Shown: positions 21,369 to 30,794 of the stretch, in pieces
How positions within the stretch are numbered: the stretch's first letter is position 1
Layout of the letters: each line of letters opens with the position of its first letter
DNA from: Andalucia godoyi
Taxonomy: Eukaryota; Discoba; Jakobea; Jakobida; Andaluciidae
DNA: 64,000 nucleotides
Reading direction: 5' to 3'
NCBI GenBank assembly: GCA_009859145.1
Contig: VRVR01000005.1
Coordinates: 310,001 to 374,000 of the forward strand
The notes under the pieces: generated by a model
The model's input: the letters and a program-made list of their open reading frames with translations, nothing else
Database searches by the model: none
What the model was told of the DNA's origin: nothing
Program-made: the position numbers and the translations under genes

Positions 21369-21890
21369 TCGTGCGGACCCCCGTCACGGCGAAAGAAGAA
21401 GAAAAAGCAAAGATAAATAAATTAAAAAAAATATATATAATAAATAGCAATAATAATAAAATTCACTGATGTCAATCAAGGATTCGAGATGGATTGGACC
21501 GTTTCGACTTATTGCGATATGATGAAGCAATCTGAAGCGCACGTAAACAGAACCACTGCCACGCGCCACGTGCATGCGCATGCGTTTGTTATCTTAGCAG
21601 CTCCGTCACACGATGCCCGATTCGTTTCGCCCCATTTTGATCATGAAATCCCTATAAACACGCCGCCGCGTTGCATTATGCATGTTGTTGGGTTGCAACA
21701 TTGATTATGGGGGATCAGCGATGATTATCCTTGGTTGGTTTTTTCCCCTTTTACAGAACTTGCTGACTGTAGTCGCGCTCAGTGGCGCTCCACCGCATTA
21801 AATCGTCGTTTCGTTTTCGTGTTTTTTTTTGTCATTCGTTTTATTTAGTTAACCATTCGTTAACGACTATTTGCGGAGACGTAGGATATA
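21369..21890. other. Divergent intergenic region containing duplicated element copy 1
   Basis: Separates the start of the unknown three-exon gene (minus) from CCP5 (plus). AT-rich sequence lies next to the minus gene, then the duplicated element at 21515-21677, then about 210 bp of leader-like sequence before the CCP5 ATG. No gene of its own was recognised. Confidence 0.6.
21515..21677 (+). promoter_or_regulatory. Duplicated ~165-bp element, copy 1 (promoter-like)
   Basis: Closely matches 43939-44106 in the same orientation: a few substitutions and four short indels over ~165 bp. It contains alternating CATGCGCATGCG, the palindrome TGATCA and, near its right end, CTATAAACACGCCG. Similarity ends about 25 bp after this TATA-like motif, where a transcript would start. 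It lies 214 bp upstream of the CCP5 start codon. The duplication is seen directly; the promoter role is inferred. Confidence 0.75.
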
Positions 21891-23948
21891 ATGCCCGTAG
21901 TATCTGTTCCGAATCTTGGTCAGATATCCGAGACCGTGAACGATCTTTTATTTTTCAGTGATTTCGACGGTGGAAACTTGGCTTCCGTGGAACTTGCGTC
22001 GACAACTTGTGCGCAAGACGAGTTTAAGCTTTGGACAAATCCGGACTGTGCGGAATCGGCGTATGAGACGGGATTCAGAACATGGTTTCACTTTGGCATC
22101 CGTGGTTGGAACAAAGGAAAATGTATCCATGTATGTAGCCTTTCTTCCTATCACCCCGATGAACAACACCATCTATCTGCCATCGCGTGGCTCTCTTTTT
22201 CATGTATATTGGAGAGGTTGTCAGCACTAATTCCTTTTCTTTTTTGGGTTTGTATGTGATGGTGGCTTTGCGAGGCAAACCTTGAGAAAAAGATGTCGAT
22301 TATGAATCTGAATGGACAAACGGGCCTTTTCAAGAGTGGCTTGAAACCGTTCTACAGGGTCGTCGACGGCTCCGGATCCGTGGTTTCTGATTGGCAGCGA
22401 ATACCGATGAATGTGTCGTTTGATAGCGACGAAGATGGAAATTTTATTATTCGATTTCGACATGTTTTTGAAACTGGGGATGCGTCATTTACTGCGTATT
22501 TTGCATTCTCGATTCCGTATTCGTACGAGGAATGCATCCGATTTTCAGAAAGGCTGCATGCGGACTGCAAGGCGCTGAAGATACACTCGAAACTGTCGGT
22601 TCTTGCAAAGAGCCTTGAAGGGCGAGATATGAGCTTGCTGGAGATCCACGAAACGGACCCCTCGCTTTCTGAAGAGCCAAAGAAAGTGGTGGTGGTCACC
22701 TCGCGTGTTCATCCCGGGGAGACACCAGCGTCTTTCATGTTCAAAGGGTTTTTCGAATTCCTTCTTTCCAAGGATCCGCGAGCTGTGCTTCTTCGACGGG
22801 AATTTGTGTTTCATTGCGTGTCGTGCTTGAATCCGGATGGTTGTGCGAGGGGCCACTACCGCGCGGACACCAGAGGTAGAAATCTGAACCGATTCTACAC
22901 AAACTCGTGTGTGGAGGAGCATCCGACGATTCACGCGATCAAACAGCACATGGTTGATTTGCATTCCAGGAGAGAGGAAACGAAGCACGAGCTGTTCATG
23001 TTTTTGGATATGCATGCCCATGCAAACAAGAAGGGCGTTTTCGTGTATGGAAATCATGATGATGAGGATGAAGTCGCGGCAGAAATCATGGTCTATCCAC
23101 GCATTCTTGCAGTGAATGACCCTAATTTTGACTTTGGTGGATCTGTGTTTTCGGAAAAGGGAATGAAGGCAAAAGACCGCAGAGACGGGCTCTCCAAGGA
23201 GGACTGTGGCCGAGTCACGTTGTTTCGAGACACCGAGCTTCCTCGAATCTATACGCTGGAAGTCAATTATGCCACAGGTCGCATGCTGAATTCAGTTGTC
23301 GCAATGGCAGGGCCTGCAGAACTACTGAAGCATCCGAATTTGCGCAAAGATCCCGTTTTTGTGTCGATTCCAAAGTACGATCAAGTCGTCTTTGAAAATG
23401 CCGGTGTGCAAGCTGCGGTTTCTCTGCTGGATCTTGTCGGGAAGAACCCCGTCAGCAGGCTTTCCAACACGGAGTTCAAGACCGTGGATGGTGTTCGGCA
23501 GGCCATGCTTCGGATGGTCCAGGACGGAGGAAAAGTTCAGAGTCGCGTGTTCGCTGTTGCTTCGAAATCAACGGCAGCGCAGAGGATACGTAAGGATGTT
23601 CCGGTGCAAATTTTTACAAAGGAAAACAACAAGACTACATCCATCAACGGCGCTGTTCAGCCACCGACCATCTTGTCCGATCCTGCATCTGGTGCAGGTC
23701 CCATTTCCGTCTCTGGCTCTTCTCTATCGCTTCCGCGATCGCGTTCCGCGCTGTCATCCGCGTCATCATTATCTGCTTCTTCTTCTTCTTCTTCTTCTTC
23801 TTCTTCTTCTTCTGCTATGTCTTCGACGCCTCGGGTATACAGCGGTCGCGGTATAAGTGTGATGGCAGGTGGCTCGTCGCGCCCCCCGAACGCATTATCC
23901 TCGCAGCAGCGTCGTCGTGCAGCAGAAAGCATGTCCGCGGCAGAATGA
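21891..23948 (+). CDS. Cytosolic carboxypeptidase, CCP5 (AGBL5)-type tubulin deglutamylase
   Basis: Two exons, 21891-22130 and 22293-23948, phase-0 intron with GTATGT. The product is 631 residues. The CCP N-terminal beta domain shows FFSDFDGGNLASVEL and YETGFRTWFHFGIRG, joined across the intron to MSIMNLNGQTGLFKSG. The M14 peptidase core carries the zinc ligands His and Glu in SRVHPGETPASF (about residue 217), substrate-binding DTRGRNLNRFY, the third zinc ligand in FLDMHAHANKKG (about 320) and the catalytic Glu in YTLEVNYATGR (about 404). FSEKGMKAKDRRDGLSKEDCGRV closely resembles CCP5, which removes branch-point glutamates from tubulin in cilia. A poly-Ser run of TCT codons starts near residue 575, in a disordered tail. 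Confidence 0.92.
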
Positions 23949-24167
23949 GTTTGCTTTCGACTTTTGGCTATTTGGCTATTTCTCTTCTTCTGTTGTTCCC
24001 CACGTGTGTGGGATTAGGAGAGTTTTTGTTCCGCCTCGTTTTTGCACTCACGTTTTCCCGTACCATATTGGTAAATGCGCACCGAAAAAAAGATCACAAA
24101 GAAATACATGGAACGGTTCGCATTGTGTGTCCTTCTTTTTATGATCCCTCAGAAACCTTCCATCACC

Positions 24168-25234
24168 TTACTTTTTGTTGCGGTCGATCACCTTGAGCAG
24201 GGCCGAAGCATCTTCAGGATGCTTGAGCTTGAGCGCGTACATGGACAGCTTGGCCTCGTCCATACCTTCAAATACTGTGTCCTTTGAGGGAATAGCAGCG
24301 AATCGAACAGTCTTTTCCTCGCTGATCGACGCATTGAGAGTTGGGAACAAGAGGACGTTGAGCAAAAGCTTGAGCGTCTTGTCTGCTCTCATCAGCATCC
24401 GCACCTTCCCAGACTTTTTGTGCTTGTTGACATGGATCTCTCCTGCACCCAATTCACGGAATTTCTTTTCCTTCTTTGTGACCTTTCCGTCTTCTTTCTT
24501 GACCTCCACTTCCGCAAAGACAAACAGTTTTGCGTGAATTTTGTGCAGCGTTTCTTCTTCTTCCTCGCCAGTTTGTGTTTCCTTTTTCTCGACCTTGATG
24601 GATGCAACTTCAGTTCCAGACCCAACGGCAACCTCTGCCTCTGGATTCTCTTCGCCTTCCTCTTCATCGTCCTTATTTGCGTTGGCGTTCGCTGCCGGAA
24701 ACGCCAAATTGCCGAACGCAAACGGTTTGAATCCCCCAAAGGTTCCAAACCCATTCGAGCCTTCTGCAGCAGCCGTCGTCGTCGTCGCCGTCGTTGTTGC
24801 TCCAAACGAAAAGCCACTTGTAGACGGCGTGGGAAACTTGAAGTCAAATGCAAATGCAGGCTTCTTCACCTCTTCCGTAGCCTTCTTCTCTTCTTCCTTC
24901 TTTGGCGCGCCCTCGTCCTCGTCCTTCTTCTTTGGCGCGTCCTCCTCCTTCTCCTTCTTCTTTGGGGATCCCTCCACCTTTTCCGTTACAGCCACATCTC
25001 TGTTGGAACCTGAGTCGTCCTTCTTTGCTGGCTCCTCGGCGACTGCATGGTCCTTCTCAGCAGGTGTTACAGGCTTGACAGGAGCCGGATTAAACGCAAA
25101 CTTGAATTCCGTCGACGCTGGGGTCGCTTCCGATTTTGTCGCAAACACATTCGCAAAAACATTGGTACCTGCCCCTGCGGGTTGAGTGGCTCCAGCAGTC
25201 AATCTGCGCTTAGGTTTAACGTACGAACTGCATC

Positions 25235-25304
<70 letters not shown>

Positions 25305-25570
25305 AACAAACAAACAAACAAACAAACAAACAAACAAACAGGACGAAAAAGAAAAGAGAAGAAGAAGGGGGAAATGTAAGAAATAAACAACTGGATTAAA
25401 AGCACGCATACAAAAAGAAGTCATAAACGAAAAAAAGTGAAAAAAAGAGCAAATACACAAACATACTTTAGTGGTTTTTCACGGAATTTGAGTTCGGATG
25501 TCTCTTCGTTTTCCGAAGCAGAATTGTCAACATCGTCTTTGGAAAGATCTCTTTCTGCAGCGCGCTTCAT
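24168..25570 (-). CDS. NUP50: Nucleoporin Nup50 with C-terminal Ran-binding domain
   Basis: Two exons, 25570-25467 and 25227-24168, with a phase-2 intron of 239 bp (GTATGT...GATGCAG). The product is 387 residues. The N-terminus MKRAAERDLSKDDVD matches the Nup50 importin-alpha-binding start (human MAKRNAEKELTDRNWD), and PKRRLTAGA follows at the junction. The middle is Lys/Glu-rich with a few FG motifs (FSFG, FGTFGG, FAFGN). Residues about 260-387 form a RanBP1-type domain: LHKIHAKLFVFAE, FRELGAGEIHVNKHK, KVRMLMRADKTLKLLLN, YALKLKHPEDASAL. Nup50 works at the nuclear basket in importin-alpha recycling. The intron carries a long CA/CAAA microsatellite. Confidence 0.9.
25235..25340. repeat. Compound (CA)n(CAAA)n microsatellite
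   Basis: About 66 bp of CA followed by about ten CAAA units, entirely within the single Nup50 intron near its 3' end; the coding strand reads (TTTG)n(TG)n. Confidence 0.97.
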
Positions 25571-26018
25571 TCTGAAAAACCCAATCACACTTTGAATTCC
25601 CGATTCCAACAGTAATAACAACGACAGCAAAGGAAGAAGACAGTCAAAAGAATATTTTGCTAATGAAGAAAGAAGAGAAAGAGAACACCAAAAGAGAAGC
25701 TCAATGTTTTTGGCGGCCATTCAAAACAGAGAAGCGAAATGCGACTTGCATCAATAGCATGGAGAATTGATGCTACAGCGAGGCTCAAAAGAGCCGAAAA
25801 ATACTGTCGGAAAAAGCGTTAAAGAAACCCGAATCAACAATACCAGAACCAACCAAAGAAGCGTTTTTCCCCCCGTATTTTTTCAAGTATTATTTTGAAA
25901 TAGTGAAATTAAAGTATTGTGCATCAAAGAGAAAACACCATACAGAACGAATCCAGAAATTTTAATTGTGGAAAGCACACAGAGCGAGACATTAGCAAAA
26001 CGTAGAACGGAAAGAAGA
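25571..26018. promoter_or_regulatory. Divergent intergenic region
   Basis: 448 bp between the Nup50 start (minus) and the EVG1/UPF0193 start (plus). It holds an 8-bp inverted repeat near 25749-25773 and AT-rich sequence. No gene is seen. Confidence 0.4.
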
Positions 26019-26810
26019 ATGTCGTTTTCACGGAAATCGCATGCGCCGTCGAGCAACTCGAGAATAGGAGGTTTGTCGTCGGAAACGTCAAAGCTGTTGA
26101 CGACAATGATGTCTCAGTCCGGACTCAATGCATTCCAGCAAAAGAGCCTTTCCAAGGCCATTTCAACGCGTGGGACGCTTCCCTCTGAATGCCCTCCTGA
26201 ATCGCACATTCCCGACATGAACCTCATGACAAAGAAATACATTGAACAAAAGTCGGCGATGGGCTTGGACCCATTTTACAGGAGAAGAGTGATTGGAAAA
26301 AAGGTACAAACGACGATTCATCGCGATGCTCCGGCGGAGCGAGACAGTTTTAAACCACGCCCAGCAAAATTTGCTCGTGATAAGGAGAGAGCCAAGTTGG
26401 CAGACAAGTTTGAAAAGTCGGCGAGCTTTTTCCTGCCAAAGGATGTTCTTGCATCGCAGCAGACGTCCGTTGTGGCCAACTCTGTCGGGATCGTGCAAGA
26501 CGAGCGAGACGAGACGTTCGGAGGAATGCTGAAGCATGCCACAGAGGAAAATGTCAGTTTGGTGGACGAAGTTATCGAGCGCTTGGACTGGATCGAAGCC
26601 ATGGCTCGGTCCAAGGGACTCCGAAGAGACCATGTGTTTTCGATGCAGGTACAGATTGCAGAGAGGGTCAGTGCGCTTCGGAAGGCCGGCGAACCGTCTG
26701 CAGCTTCGCAGCTCGAGTCGGAATTCAAAGAACTGCTCACAGCTGCCGGATTCTCTCTGGATAGACCGGCCCTCTCGGAACGAAATCCCATTGCACATCA
26801 CAATGGATAG
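26019..26810 (+). CDS. UPF0193 (EVG1 / C22orf23) family protein
   Basis: 263 residues. Matches the EVG1 family throughout: LSSETSKLLTTMMSQSGLNA with FQQKSLSKAISTRGTLP (human: YSPETRALLKVMMEESKLSNFQQ...GDALP), RDSFKPRPAKFARDKERAKL (human REKFKPRPTRDLEKEK), and a C-terminal coiled coil LVDEVIERLDWIEAMARSKG. The family is found mainly in organisms with motile cilia; the biochemical role is not established to my knowledge. The start is the ATG at 26019 (MSFSRKSHAPSSNS); the frame stays open upstream without an ATG. Confidence 0.85.
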   Translation: MSFSRKSHAPSSNSRIGGLSSETSKLLTTMMSQSGLNAFQQKSLSKAISTRGTLPSECPPESHIPDMNLMTKKYIEQKSAMGLDPFYRRRVIGKKVQTTIHRDAPAERDSFKPRPAKFARDKERAKLADKFEKSASFFLPKDVLASQQTSVVANSVGIVQDERDETFGGMLKHATEENVSLVDEVIERLDWIEAMARSKGLRRDHVFSMQVQIAERVSALRKAGEPSAASQLESEFKELLTAAGFSLDRPALSERNPIAHHNG

Positions 26811-27128
26811 CCGCTTTTCTGTGCAGCATATGATCTAACGGACTTACTCACAGTGTTCTTTTACAAAGAAATAACATTTGAAACACGGTATTTTAAAGTC
26901 GTTTCGACAACTGAACTATCTATACACTTTACGGATCACCTATCCGATTCTCTGATCTCTTCCTCTTGGGCTCTTGTTCACATACTGCCCATTGTCAAGA
27001 TCCATGTTTTCCCCATCTCATCGCTGCTATTTCAACTCCCGTATTATCTTCTTTTCACATGTGTATCATATTCGTCCTTCTGTTGATTTGTTAGTTGTTG
27101 TTATTGGTTGCAGGGCTTTTTTTTTTGG
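26811..27128. other. Convergent intergenic region
   Basis: 318 bp between the stop codons of the EVG1-type gene (plus) and the NEK kinase (minus); AT-rich, presumably both 3' untranslated regions. Nothing else seen. Confidence 0.5.
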
Positions 27129-28484
27129 TTAGTAACGGAGAGGGTCGGCCCTGCGCATGTAGACGGGTGGTCGCGGAGCCATGGGCGGCTGCGGAATGGG
27201 CGCCGGTGGACGATTCGAAGCCACCACAACACTCACGCCAGCGCCAGCGCCCAGCCTGCGAACCTGGTAGGCTTGGTGTTGCGACTGGACAACGGATGGC
27301 AACGCGCGCCCATAGTTTCCGTTAGAAGTAGGAGGAAGCGGTGGGATTCCAGCTGCGCATCCTGCAGGGAGCCCGCCCTGGCCATTGTTGCTACCGTTGG
27401 CGGCCGATGACGAAGACTGTGCGATTCGTGGAAACAGAACCCCTGCAACGGGGATTTCGTCTGCGGAGGCGCCGGAATCCAAACAAGCCTGCGCAGAAGG
27501 GTAGTTTGGGGTAGGCAGATGCAGCTGTGTCAGGTTTCGGGGAACCTTGATGGTGGAGCGGGGTTTTGGGTTTCCAGCAGCTCCGGGCTTTGAAACAGCC
27601 ACGGATGCGGACTCCTTCTTGCTCCATCCGAATTTTTCGCACATGGCGGACATGCGCTTTGCAACCACGGGAATAGCCAGTATCGAGTTGACGGTGGGCC
27701 GCGCAGCTGGATCCAGGACCAGCATCTTCTTCACAAGCTCTGAGAGTTCCTTGGAGTAAAATGTCGGGACTGGCTTGTACTGGTTTCGCAGTACATTGGC
27801 AGCCAAGTCTTTGATGCTGTTTCCTTCGAACGGGCGGCGAAGAGTCATCAGTTCGTAGAGTAAAACACCAAGTGACCAAATATCGCATTTTGTGTCATAC
27901 GGCATGTTTCTCCAGATCTCTGGAGCAACGTAGTACGGCGTCCCAACCTGGGTTCGTGTGATTCCCGTGGATTTGACGAGCTTCGCTACTCCCAAATCCC
28001 CAATCTTGATGATGTCGTCCGAGTCCAAAAAAATGTTGGGAGACTTCAGATCGCGGTGGAGAATGTTCATATTGTGAACTGCCTGCAATCCAAGAAGCAT
28101 CTGGATCAACAAGGACCAAATCTGATCTTCCTCAAAATACTTGTTCTTTGATTTTTGCTTTGAAATGCGAGTTGCAAGATCGCCTTCGCGTGCGAATTCT
28201 GTAACAATGAACAGCTTGTCGTCCTCCACAAATGCCTCGTGGTATCGAACAACAGCAGGATGGTTCACCGAAGCTAGCAATCGTATTTCATTCACTGCTT
28301 CTTCCCGCTCCCGTTGGCTCATGCTCTTGATCTTCACTTCCTTCATTGCATATTCTTGACCGTCAGAATGACGAAGGACGCGATGCACGGATCCATACGA
28401 TCCCTTACCAAGAAACTGCAAGATCTTAAATTCCGAAAGCTTTGAATGCGACTTTTCGGGAACTGCAGAATAGTACTTCGACAT
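27129..28484 (-). CDS. NIMA-related protein kinase (NEK family)
   Basis: 451 residues. The kinase domain spans about residues 19-280: GKGSYGSVH (glycine loop), AMKEVKI (ATP-binding Lys), HRDLKSPNIFL (catalytic loop), GDLGVAK (DLG instead of DFG, usual in NEK kinases), RTQVGTPYYVAPEIW (activation segment and APE). The ~170-residue tail is Pro/Ala/Ser-rich with PPAPIPQPPMAPRPP near the end and no clear coiled coil, unlike NEK1/2. NEK kinases regulate cilia, basal bodies and mitotic entry. The start is the ATG at 28484. A CTCGTGCAG acceptor-like sequence just upstream could end an intron in the 5' leader. Confidence 0.93.
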   Translation of the reverse strand: MSKYYSAVPEKSHSKLSEFKILQFLGKGSYGSVHRVLRHSDGQEYAMKEVKIKSMSQREREEAVNEIRLLASVNHPAVVRYHEAFVEDDKLFIVTEFAREGDLATRISKQKSKNKYFEEDQIWSLLIQMLLGLQAVHNMNILHRDLKSPNIFLDSDDIIKIGDLGVAKLVKSTGITRTQVGTPYYVAPEIWRNMPYDTKCDIWSLGVLLYELMTLRRPFEGNSIKDLAANVLRNQYKPVPTFYSKELSELVKKMLVLDPAARPTVNSILAIPVVAKRMSAMCEKFGWSKKESASVAVSKPGAAGNPKPRSTIKVPRNLTQLHLPTPNYPSAQACLDSGASADEIPVAGVLFPRIAQSSSSAANGSNNGQGGLPAGCAAGIPPLPPTSNGNYGRALPSVVQSQHQAYQVRRLGAGAGVSVVVASNRPPAPIPQPPMAPRPPVYMRRADPLRY

Positions 28485-29009
28485 GACTGAACGCAACTTC
28501 TGCACGAGTGTGGAGTAAGAATGGCTTTGTTAGGGGGGAAGAAATGAATGGGAGTGGGAAACGAGAATAATCAAGCAAACACGAAAAGCAGAGTGAGAAG
28601 TTTAAAAAGAAAAAAATAAAGAAGAAATAAACAATATTTGGGAGTGTGGGAAATTGCGTTTTGTTTTCTCGCAGAAAACCAAATTGTGAAAAAGGAGAGT
28701 CGTTTTTCTTTGCGAGAAATCCGTTAAGCACGAGATAATGTACGGTCGTTGCTCGTTTTCCTCTGGGTTTTCTGCATTTTGTTTTCTCCTCTTCCTGCTT
28801 CTGTTGCGCTGTCATTGCCTATTGATCAACACAGTAGCGGTGTAGAGAGCAGCGGTGTCGAATGAACAAATAGGTGATTCTCATATGCTTCGTGTACTCA
28901 TAATAAAACATTTGAAAATAATAAGCCGAAAAAAAAAAAAAAAAAAAAAAAAAAAAAGCCAAAGCGAATCTGTACATTTGAGGAGAAGAAAAGGAGGTAA
29001 TCGCATACC
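28485..29009. other. Intergenic region with A29 tract
   Basis: Between two minus-strand genes; AT-rich, containing an uninterrupted A29 run at 28929-28957. No coding sequence recognised. Confidence 0.5.
28929..28957. repeat. Poly(A) tract, 29 nt
   Basis: Uninterrupted A run just downstream of the Siw14-like gene (minus strand), on which it reads poly(T). Its flanks are not repeated nearby, so a retroposed tail is not supported. Confidence 0.9.
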
Positions 29010-30395
29010 CTAGTCATCATCGTCATCCAGGATGGATTTCTTGACATTATATGTCGATCGACAAGACAAGAACGGTGCGTTATGGTGAAATGCATACCAT
29101 TGAAATGCGTAGAACCCGTCTGGGACCAGTGCTCTTCCTTTCACCAGCATCTTGTCCTTGTCCTTCTTCTTCTTCTTTCCACTCCCCTTTTCATCTTCTC
29201 TTTCCGCATCTGTTCCTGCTTCCTTTTCCTTTTCCTTTTCCTTCTGCTTTTCGGTTCGCTGCTCCGGTTCCGGTTCGTGTTGCTGTTCCTTTCTGCGGGC
29301 AGCAAGAGTATTCATACTAGCTTCAACTCTGAGTAGATTGTCCAGTTGCGAATTCTCATAAACCTGCTCAGTTGCTCTCGTTGCCATTTCAAGCCGAAAC
29401 CATTCTGGGACAATCGGAACAGGTTGACTGGGCGACACGGAGGTCAATTTACTGCTCTTTCCCTGGCTTCCCCCAACGACCCTCGCTCCACCATTGCCAC
29501 TCTCACCTCCACTCTTATTACCACTACCACTACTATTACTGCTGCTGCTGCTGCTGCTGCTGCTGGAGTTTTGAAACGCATGAAACGCAGATGCGGATGA
29601 TGACGACGACGCAGAAGAGGAAACAGAAGAAGAGGAAGAAGAAGAGAGAACAGGTGCGGAAAACGGCGAGTGTAACAAGGACGGATTTGAGAGTGGTGGA
29701 CTTGAAATCTCTGTAGCACTGAACCTCTGCATTTGGATGCTCGTCCTGTTTGCACCTGTTGCATGAAGTGCGGCAATACTGGTACTGGTGATGGAAGACG
29801 AGGCACGGTGCCTGTTTGGAGGAACTGAGAGGCTCAGACTGGTATTGGGGACTGCGGCCGAAACCGCATAGGAAGCCCCTGTGGAAGGAATGTTGAGAAA
29901 AAACGAAAAATAATCGAGATCGATCGCGTCGGTTTCGAACAATTCAACGAGTCGTTCAACAGCATATCTCGTTCTGCCTCTCGCAAACAGTCTATACTCA
30001 TCTACGATCATAGCGACGCTCCAGCCCATCAGTCGTTTCAAGCACCCCACAACAGCCGACGTGAGATGGACTCCCGATGCGCACATGATGAGCACCGGGT
30101 GGTTGTTCGCATCCAGCAGAAACTCAAGACACAACTTCATATGATCATGGTCGAGCGGATCCCATGACTCAGCATACGCGGCATCTTCCGTCCACAGCGA
30201 CTGCAAGGTTGGGCAGAACAAGTGGATGCGGTATCCGTCGATCCAGTCCCGCATTCGACGCTCCAGCAGGTCCGGTTCCAGAACCAGCACAGACTTTAAG
30301 CCGAGAGTGGACAAGTACGACAAGTGCTCAGGAGCTGGTATCGCACTCCTGTAAATCCCCGGAAACACCATCCCAAACCGACTAGGCGGATTCAT
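29010..30395 (-). CDS. Siw14/OCA-type dual-specificity phosphatase homolog, probably inactive
   Basis: 461 residues. Residues about 1-170 match the plant-and-fungi atypical DSP family (Siw14, Oca1-6): MNPPSRFGMVFPGIYRSAIP, YLSTLGLKSVLVLEPD, and GWSVAMIVDEYRLFARGRTR. The phosphate loop, normally C-x5-R (HCNRGKHRTG in Siw14), reads MCASGVHLTS. The nucleophile Cys105 is kept but the catalytic Arg is replaced by Leu111, which predicts a pseudophosphatase, as in several Oca proteins. The active members hydrolyse inositol pyrophosphates. The remaining ~290 residues are low-complexity Ser-rich, then Glu/Lys-rich, ending in KSILDDDDD. The start ATG (30395) lies 16 bp from a (TG)n(AG)n leader repeat. 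Confidence 0.85.
   Translation of the reverse strand: MNPPSRFGMVFPGIYRSAIPAPEHLSYLSTLGLKSVLVLEPDLLERRMRDWIDGYRIHLFCPTLQSLWTEDAAYAESWDPLDHDHMKLCLEFLLDANNHPVLIMCASGVHLTSAVVGCLKRLMGWSVAMIVDEYRLFARGRTRYAVERLVELFETDAIDLDYFSFFLNIPSTGASYAVSAAVPNTSLSLSVPPNRHRASSSITSTSIAALHATGANRTSIQMQRFSATEISSPPLSNPSLLHSPFSAPVLSSSSSSSVSSSASSSSSASAFHAFQNSSSSSSSSSSNSSGSGNKSGGESGNGGARVVGGSQGKSSKLTSVSPSQPVPIVPEWFRLEMATRATEQVYENSQLDNLLRVEASMNTLAARRKEQQHEPEPEQRTEKQKEKEKEKEAGTDAEREDEKGSGKKKKKDKDKMLVKGRALVPDGFYAFQWYAFHHNAPFLSCRSTYNVKKSILDDDDD
29532..29568. repeat. (CTG)n trinucleotide repeat, coding
   Basis: Encodes a poly-Ser run (AGC codons on the minus strand) in the disordered tail of the Siw14-like protein. Confidence 0.85.
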
Positions 30396-30411
30396 ATTTC
30401 CTGTTGCACGA

Positions 30412-30485
<74 letters not shown>

Positions 30486-30794
30486 ACGCACACCTGGGTG
30501 TCTCTCGTCAGTTGCAAAGCTCCATGCGGGATAAAGAGCCGAAAACTCGCAAGCTCGGCCAAATCGGAGAATGGGGCAAAGTGCACTGAGGAGATCCGGC
30601 AGAAGTTTCTGACGTTTACAGTGGATGAAATGCACCCGCTCAAATTTCCCTTCCAAAATTTGAAAAGTGATCAGCAGAGGATATTTCCTTTTTTCTTTTC
30701 TTTTCAGTTTTATTTAGATTTAAATATATTTAAATAAAAATGGCTCAGAATTCTTCTTTGATTTCTACCGTCCGTCCATTTGATAAGGAAGAGA
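30396..30794. promoter_or_regulatory. Divergent intergenic region with leader microsatellite and upstream ORF
   Basis: 399 bp between the Siw14-like gene (minus) and ESCO (plus). It holds the CT/CA repeat and, from 30740, the start of a 49-codon ORF that overlaps the ESCO start in another frame. Confidence 0.45.
30412..30479. repeat. Compound (CT)n(CA)n microsatellite
   Basis: About 11 CT then 23 CA units directly upstream of the Siw14-like start codon; the coding strand reads (TG)n(AG)n. Confidence 0.97.

Noticed and set aside
21510-21540. C/D-box snoRNA from ATGATGA and a nearby CTGA in copy 1
   Set aside because: The boxes are only a few bases apart and the D box is not conserved in copy 2 (CTTA).
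21515-21677. Duplicated element as a MITE or SINE
   Set aside because: No terminal inverted repeats, no A/B boxes, no flanking duplications; both copies keep the same orientation and the same right end next to a TATA-like motif. Not fully excluded with two copies only.
28929-28957. A29 run as a retroposon or processed-pseudogene tail
   Set aside because: No coding remnant or target-site duplication flanks it.
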